Part shown: one piece after another, positions 6,947-10,495 of the stretch | How the letters are laid out: the number at the start of each line of letters is the position of its first letter | How positions within the stretch are numbered: position 1 is the stretch's first letter | Origin: Ignavibacteriaceae bacterium | GTDB lineage: Bacteria > Bacteroidota > Ignavibacteria > Ignavibacteriales > Ignavibacteriaceae | Direction: 5' to 3' | DNA: 10,495 nucleotides | Assembly (NCBI GenBank): GCA_022865965.1 | Contig: JALHTS010000056.1 | Span: 1 to 10,495, forward strand | Program-made: the position numbers and the translations under genes | Notes under the pieces: model-generated | What the model was told of the DNA's origin: nothing | The model's input: only the letters and a program-made list of their open reading frames with translations | The model's database searches: none

Positions 6947-7787
6947 TATTTTCCTTAAATAAATTGTTATTAATAAAAATTTCTGTTTCGAATAAAACTC
7001 TTTCAAATTTATCATTCAATCCATTAAAAGGATGAGTGATGTTGAAAGTATGTCCCGTAGTAGGGATTATACAAATTTTACTATGATTTTTATCAGACCA
7101 CTCATAAAGCTGATTAGCCTCTTTAACAGGAACAGATACATCTTGTTCACCGTGCACAATCAGAAAAGGACGCTGTAAAGATTTTACAGCTTTTTCCATA
7201 TTCATCGAAGTTTCTTTATTCTTTTCAATATCTTCAAGTAATGATATATTCAATCGCATCATTTGATTTGTACGCGAATTCAGAACTTCAACAAATCCTT
7301 TTTTTCGCCATTCATTTTTTTGCCGTTCTGTATATCTATCAATTTTAGCAATTGAAGCCCATACGGCTAAAGCATTAATAGAATCATTTTTTGCAGCAGT
7401 TAAAATTGAAACTGCACCACCGCGGCTATGACCAATCAATCCAATTTTTGAATTTACTGTTTCGCCAAAAAAGCCATTTTTATAATTTTCAATTAATTCC
7501 GAAAGCTCAGCAATTTCTAAAGAAAATGTGTTTTGGGCAAATTTATCTAATTCATTGAATTCGGATAAATTATCACCTATACCATTATGTGAAAAATTAA
7601 AAGAAATAACGAAATAACCTTTGTCTGCAAAAAAATCTGCAGTATGATTCCAGAATCCCCAATCTTTAAAACCTTTAAATCCATGGACTAATATCAAACA
7701 AGGAGAAGAAAATTGGTTATTCAAACCATAAGCCGTAATTCTGAGAATATCATTTCGGCTGGTTTTTAGAATAAAATCTCTACTCAT
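6924..7787 (-). CDS. Alpha/beta hydrolase (serine hydrolase, dienelactone hydrolase-like fold)
   Basis: A 287-aa soluble alpha/beta hydrolase with no signal peptide. Visible catalytic elements are the oxyanion-hole motif HGF (35-37), the nucleophile elbow GHSRGG with Ser121, the acid in HGEQD with Asp216, and the base in TGHTF with His246, followed by the THP typical of this group. It is probably an esterase or peptidase-like enzyme; the substrate cannot be read from sequence. It overlaps bioY by 23 bp, which raises the idea of a biotin-ester or biotinyl-amide hydrolase, but it shows no specific BioH or biotinidase signature. It appears to be the first gene of the minus-strand run, starting at an ATG without an SD next to the 321-bp divergent intergenic region. 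Confidence 0.88.
   Translation of the reverse strand: MSRDFILKTSRNDILRITAYGLNNQFSSPCLILVHGFKGFKDWGFWNHTADFFADKGYFVISFNFSHNGIGDNLSEFNELDKFAQNTFSLEIAELSELIENYKNGFFGETVNSKIGLIGHSRGGAVSILTAAKNDSINALAVWASIAKIDRYTERQKNEWRKKGFVEVLNSRTNQMMRLNISLLEDIEKNKETSMNMEKAVKSLQRPFLIVHGEQDVSVPVKEANQLYEWSDKNHSKICIIPTTGHTFNITHPFNGLNDKFERVLFETEIFINNNLFKENNDDKRVS
6951..6956 (-). promoter_or_regulatory. Ribosome binding site deciding the bioY start
   Basis: AAGGAA on the minus strand lies four bases before ATG 6946 and seven before ATG 6943. It lies within the last codons of the hydrolase gene, so ribosomes finishing the hydrolase can re-initiate here. The other Met codons (7015, 6913) lack such a site. Confidence 0.65.
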
Positions 7788-8108
7788 TATGGTGAAATAT
7801 GCTTAATATAGTTTTCAATGTCAAGATTTTAGCTTATTTTCTCAATTTTTAATTTGATATTTATTTATTGCATCTACTCGGTTTAATTAATTAGATAACA
7901 ATTTCTTCAAAAAATCAATAAATTTTACCCGATATTACACTTTGATGAGACAATTGTTAAGATGACTTGAAGGAATGAATTATTTAGTAAAAATATTATA
8001 AATTGAAATTCGAAAGTAATTCAGACTAAATATCATCATTTAAGTTTATTTTGTCTGAGTCTTTGATTATTTTTTAACCGAGTAAATAAAGAAAACATTT
8101 CAGAAAAA
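7788..8108. promoter_or_regulatory. Divergent intergenic region, AT-rich, with a spaced inverted repeat
   Basis: These 321 bp separate the hydrolase (-) and HisA-like (+) starts and hold no ORF beyond a few codons on the plus strand. No tRNA, riboswitch or terminator hairpin is seen. TACTCGGTT at 7875-7883 and AACCGAGTA at 8076-8084 are exact 9-bp inverted copies about 190 bp apart, the GC-richest words in an otherwise very AT-rich stretch; a related TTTACCCGATA lies at about 7924-7934. They may be operator half-sites. No exact TAnnTTTG -7 element or well-spaced sigma70 pair was found on the plus strand. Confidence 0.4.
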
Positions 8109-8870
8109 ATGAATATCCACAGATTTTTACTAGTAATACCTTCAATAGACATCAAAGATGGAAAGACAGTTAGAGTAGTTCAGGGAATTCCAGAATTAAA
8201 TTGCGCTGAGTATGGAAATGATCCTGTTGAAATGGCAAAACTTTGGCGTGCAGAAAATTCAAAAATGATTCACATTGTTGATTTTGACGGAGCGATTGAT
8301 CATTCTCATAAAAATTTAAAAATTATTGAAAAAATTTGTTCATCGGTTGTTATTCCGGTTGAATTTTCTGGAGGAATCAGAAATCTTGATGATGCAAAAG
8401 TAGTTATGGATAGTGGCGTTAGCCGAATGGCAATCAATACGATGGCAATTGAAAACAAAAAAGAATTTGATAGATTATTTCAACTTTATGGACCAACTAA
8501 AGTTGTAATATGCCTTGATATTATTGATGAGGAATTAGTTACAAGAGGACGAAGAAAAAAAACCGGAATTAATTATATCGGTTTTGCAAAAGAAATGGCT
8601 GAGATTGGAATTGACAGATTTATAGTAACTGATGTAAATCGTAACGGATTACTACAAGGTCCAAACATCCAATATTCTTTGAATATCGCCAAAAATTCTA
8701 ATTGCAAAGTAACACATTCAGGCGGAATAAGAAATAAAGATGAATTAATGGATTTGCAATCCTTAATTAATGAAGGCATTGATTCGGTTATTGTTGGAAG
8801 AGCATTTTACGAAAACAGATTTCCATGCCAGAAATTATGGCGTGTTGCTGAATCGGGAATTTTTAATTAA
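8109..8870 (+). CDS. HisA-family TIM-barrel protein (phosphoribosyl-formimino-AICAR-phosphate isomerase-like)
   Basis: A full-length (253 aa) HisA/HisF-fold protein. HisA converts ProFAR to PRFAR in histidine synthesis. HisA marks are IPSIDIKDG with catalytic Asp14, HIVDFDGA (55-61), a strand-5 LD (Asp137), and TDVNRNGLLQGPN (174-186) with Asp175, plus SGGIRN (204-209) and VGRAFYENRF (229-238). Odd features: the first phosphate loop reads FSGGIR rather than GGGIR, and strand 4 reads MAINTMAI, with the INT typical of HisF rather than the IGT of HisA. No other his gene is nearby; the next genes are a cNMP-binding protein and a universal stress protein. It could be the cell's only HisA or a specialised paralogue. 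The ATG at 8109 is the only sensible start; the SD is weak. Confidence 0.83.
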   Translation: MNIHRFLLVIPSIDIKDGKTVRVVQGIPELNCAEYGNDPVEMAKLWRAENSKMIHIVDFDGAIDHSHKNLKIIEKICSSVVIPVEFSGGIRNLDDAKVVMDSGVSRMAINTMAIENKKEFDRLFQLYGPTKVVICLDIIDEELVTRGRRKKTGINYIGFAKEMAEIGIDRFIVTDVNRNGLLQGPNIQYSLNIAKNSNCKVTHSGGIRNKDELMDLQSLINEGIDSVIVGRAFYENRFPCQKLWRVAESGIFN

Positions 8871-8881
8871 AAAGGCAGAGT

Positions 8882-9451
8882 ATGAAATCAGAAAAAGAAA
8901 AAGTCGTTCATAGCAGTTTCTGGACAAACATTTTTAATCCTCAAACTGAAAAAAAAGATCTTAAACAATCACTTCAACCGATTCCATTATTCCAATCATT
9001 AAGAAAAAGAGATCTTGACCTGCTTATGAAAATTATTCATAATCGGAGTTATGTCCCGGGAGAATATATTTTTTATCAGGGTGATCCGGGAATAGGTTTA
9101 TACATTATAAGAGAAGGCGAAGTGAAGATTTATAGGGAAAATGAAGATGGGGAAAAAATAAACCTGGCAACTTTTTCGAAGGGAGACTTTTTTGGTGAAC
9201 TAGCTTTAGTAGATGGTGAAAAAAGATCGGCATCTGCAATCGCACAAACTGAAGTAAGAGTTTCTGTTATTTTCAAACCTGATTTGGATGAATTTATTGA
9301 GAGATATCCAAAAAAAGGAATAAAAATTCTTGATGGAATCTCAAGCATTATTGCAGCTCGCCTCAGAAAATTAAATGAAGATTATTTTTATCTTCTTAAC
9401 AAAAAATTAAAATTATCGGAGGAAGATGATCATGGAAATGCAAATAAATAA
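8882..9451 (+). CDS. Cyclic nucleotide-binding domain protein without DNA-binding domain
   Basis: This 189-aa protein carries a Crp/PKA-type cNMP-binding beta-roll at about 34-140. The phosphate-binding cassette is complete: GDFFGELALVDGEKRSASA (101-119) keeps Gly104-Glu105-Leu106 and Arg115-Ser116-Ala117, the residues that hold the ribose and cyclic phosphate, so nucleotide binding is plausible. After the domain comes a helical stretch (IKILDGISSIIAARLRKL) and a charged tail; there is no helix-turn-helix, kinase, channel or other output domain. It is therefore not a classical Crp regulator and would act through a protein partner. It starts 11 bp after the HisA-like gene behind AAAGG (8871-8875) and overlaps the universal stress gene by 20 bp, so the three probably form one operon. 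Confidence 0.88.
   Translation: MKSEKEKVVHSSFWTNIFNPQTEKKDLKQSLQPIPLFQSLRKRDLDLLMKIIHNRSYVPGEYIFYQGDPGIGLYIIREGEVKIYRENEDGEKINLATFSKGDFFGELALVDGEKRSASAIAQTEVRVSVIFKPDLDEFIERYPKKGIKILDGISSIIAARLRKLNEDYFYLLNKKLKLSEEDDHGNANK
9418..9422 (+). promoter_or_regulatory. Ribosome binding site deciding the universal stress protein start
   Basis: GGAGG lies inside the cNMP gene. The ATG at 9426 is only three bases away, the one at 9432 nine bases away and the one at 9438 fifteen, so 9432 is the best-spaced start. Confidence 0.6.
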
Positions 9452-9923
9452 AATATTAGTGCCTATCGATTTCTCAGATTATTCCAAAAGCGCCTTGAAA
9501 TATGCTGTCAATTTTGCAAAAATTTTTAAGTCAGAATTACTCTTAATTTACGTTGTTGAACCAGTAATTTATCCGCCCGATTTCAGTATGGGTCAAATTG
9601 CTATTCCCACTGTAACAACGGAATTTGACGAAAGAGCTAAAGAGGAATTAAATAAACTATCAAAGACAGAAATTCCCCAGGAGATAAAGGTCTCAACAAT
9701 TATTAAAACGGGCAAGCCGTTTGTTGAAATAATTGATACGGCGGTTGAATCTGATGTTGATCTGATAATTATTGCAACACACGGTCATTCAGGTGTTGAA
9801 CATATTCTATTCGGAAGTACTGCTGAAAAAGTTGTAAGAAAAGCACCTTGTCCTGTACTTACTTTAAGAGAACCCGTTAAAGGATTCTTGTTTAAGGAAG
9901 AGATTAAAAAAGGGAAAAGTTAA
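9432..9923 (+). CDS. Universal stress protein, UspA family
   Basis: A 163-aa single Usp domain. The N-terminus KILVPIDFSDYSKSAL has the conserved ATP-contacting Asp13, and the C-terminal half has ATHGHSG...FGSTAEKVVRKAPCPVL, the nucleotide-binding signature with the two key glycines G118 and G128-S129; the first glycine of the textbook G-2x-G-9x-G motif is Ala115, a common variant. It probably binds ATP and acts as a cytoplasmic stress or energy-status protein; targets are unknown. A start at 9426 would add two residues (MI) but is too close to the SD. It overlaps the preceding cNMP gene by 20 bp. Its stop overlaps the stop of the convergent polyprenyl synthase gene in the shared TTAA at 9920-9923. 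No terminator hairpin follows. Confidence 0.93.
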   Translation: MEMQINKILVPIDFSDYSKSALKYAVNFAKIFKSELLLIYVVEPVIYPPDFSMGQIAIPTVTTEFDERAKEELNKLSKTEIPQEIKVSTIIKTGKPFVEIIDTAVESDVDLIIIATHGHSGVEHILFGSTAEKVVRKAPCPVLTLREPVKGFLFKEEIKKGKS

Positions 9924-10495
9924 TTTTTTCTCTCGGTAATAAAATCTACTAATGATTCAAGTGCAATCTTGGCAGGAGTGTCAGGAAATATTTTAAGAGA
10001 TTCTTTTGCTTCAAGAGAATATCTTTGCGCAGTTTGCAAAGCATAATCAATTCCATTATTCTCCCTTACAAATTCAACTATGTGTTTAACTTTATCCTTG
10101 TTTTTTCCATTCTTTAGCAATTTTCTAATCTCAGCAGCTTTACGTTCGGAAACCTGACGAAGTGAGTAAATCAATGGAAGTGTAATCTTTTTTTCTTTTA
10201 TATCACCACCAACAGGTTTACCGGTAAGACTTGCAGTGCCTTCATAGTCAAGAATATCATCTCTTATCTGAAAAGAAATTCCTATTGAATGTCCGAATTT
10301 TCTTAAAGCTTCATGATGCACAGGATTATCTGTTGCACTCATTGCACCAATTACACAGCAAGTTTCGAGCAGTGATGCAGTTTTATCGGAAATTACTTTA
10401 AAGTAAGTTTCTTCGTCAATATCAAGTTTGCGTGTTTTCTGAATTTGAAGCAGCTCTCCTTCAGACATTCTTTTAACCGCATTGCTTACTACACC
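9920..10495 (-). CDS. Trans-polyprenyl diphosphate synthase (partial, N-terminus beyond window)
   Basis: The frame stays open to the right edge: nine further codons (GVVSNAVKR) precede the Met at 10468, and NAVKRMSEGELLQ is the normal mid-protein helix of this family, so that Met is internal. The visible 191 residues hold the second aspartate-rich motif FQIRDDILD, followed by GKPVGGDIKEKKITLPLIY, the conserved region after it, and the helical C-terminus. The first DDxxD (FARM) and about 130 residues should lie beyond the window. The enzyme extends allylic diphosphates with IPP units to make the quinone side chain or a similar isoprenoid; chain length depends on residues before the first DDxxD and cannot be judged. 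It converges on the universal stress gene with a 4-bp overlap. Confidence 0.93.
   Translation of the reverse strand, partial: GVVSNAVKRMSEGELLQIQKTRKLDIDEETYFKVISDKTASLLETCCVIGAMSATDNPVHHEALRKFGHSIGISFQIRDDILDYEGTASLTGKPVGGDIKEKKITLPLIYSLRQVSERKAAEIRKLLKNGKNKDKVKHIVEFVRENNGIDYALQTAQRYSLEAKESLKIFPDTPAKIALESLVDFITERKN

Noticed and set aside
6947..7015. Longer bioY with start at 7015
   Set aside because: Would overlap the hydrolase by 92 bp and add a charged extension not usual for BioY; the SD supports 6946/6943 instead.
7933..7942. Bacteroidota-type -7 element in TTACACTTTG
   Set aside because: There are three bases between TA and TTTG instead of two, and no matching -33 element.
7967..7999. 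Possible sigma70 promoter TTGAAG ... TATTAT for the HisA-like gene
   Set aside because: The spacer is 21 bp, too long, and AT-rich DNA gives such matches by chance.
8573..8779. 68-codon minus-strand open frame inside the HisA-like gene
   Set aside because: Antisense shadow of a conserved TIM barrel.
9130..9348. 72-codon minus-strand open frame inside the cNMP-binding gene
   Set aside because: Antisense shadow of the conserved phosphate-binding cassette.

Overview
The window is low-GC, tightly packed bacterial chromosome with no mobile elements, tRNA/rRNA genes or CRISPR arrays. Gene content points to the Bacteroidota/Chlorobiota side of the tree, most plausibly an Ignavibacteria-like lineage. 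The main pointers are a tiny Hc1-type histone H1-like protein, a membrane-anchored FadF/HdrD-like Fe-S protein, a solitary BioY, and many genes without a clear Shine-Dalgarno sequence next to a few with a perfect one. This placement is an inference; no rRNA or marker phylogeny is possible here.

Layout. (1) 1-464 (-): 5' part of a zinc-ribbon SAM methyltransferase running off the left edge, divergent from (2) a mannose-1-phosphate guanylyltransferase gene (576-1643, +). (3) A long minus-strand run from 7787 down to 1635. In transcription order it holds an alpha/beta hydrolase, the overlapping biotin transporter bioY, a five-helix membrane protein with two 4Fe-4S and two CCG-type domains, a 63-residue histone H1-like protein with a consensus SD, a strong hairpin terminator, a CapA-family metallophosphatase-like protein and a TetA-like MFS exporter. 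(4) A 321-bp AT-rich divergent intergenic region (7788-8108). (5) A plus-strand three-gene cluster: a HisA-like TIM barrel, a cyclic-nucleotide-binding-domain protein without a DNA-binding domain, and a universal stress protein, the last two overlapping. (6) 9920-10495 (-): the C-terminal part of a trans-polyprenyl diphosphate synthase running off the right edge.

How the genes fit together. GDP-mannose supply (manC) and the CapA-family protein suggest surface polysaccharide or envelope work. The hydrolase-bioY-FeS run is a plausible operon combining vitamin uptake with electron transfer to the quinone pool. The Fe-S protein resembles proteins that re-oxidise electron-transfer flavoprotein in fatty-acid oxidation. 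The HisA-like/cNMP/USP trio looks like a small sensing or stress module built around an orphan histidine-pathway fold. The polyprenyl synthase would supply the quinone or undecaprenyl side chain.

I see no clear undescribed system of the defence or mobile-element kind. The items most worth a second look are the HisA-like protein, which mixes HisA and HisF sequence signatures outside a his operon, and the terminator-like hairpin 11 bp in front of the capA-like start codon. Both ends of the window are partial genes.
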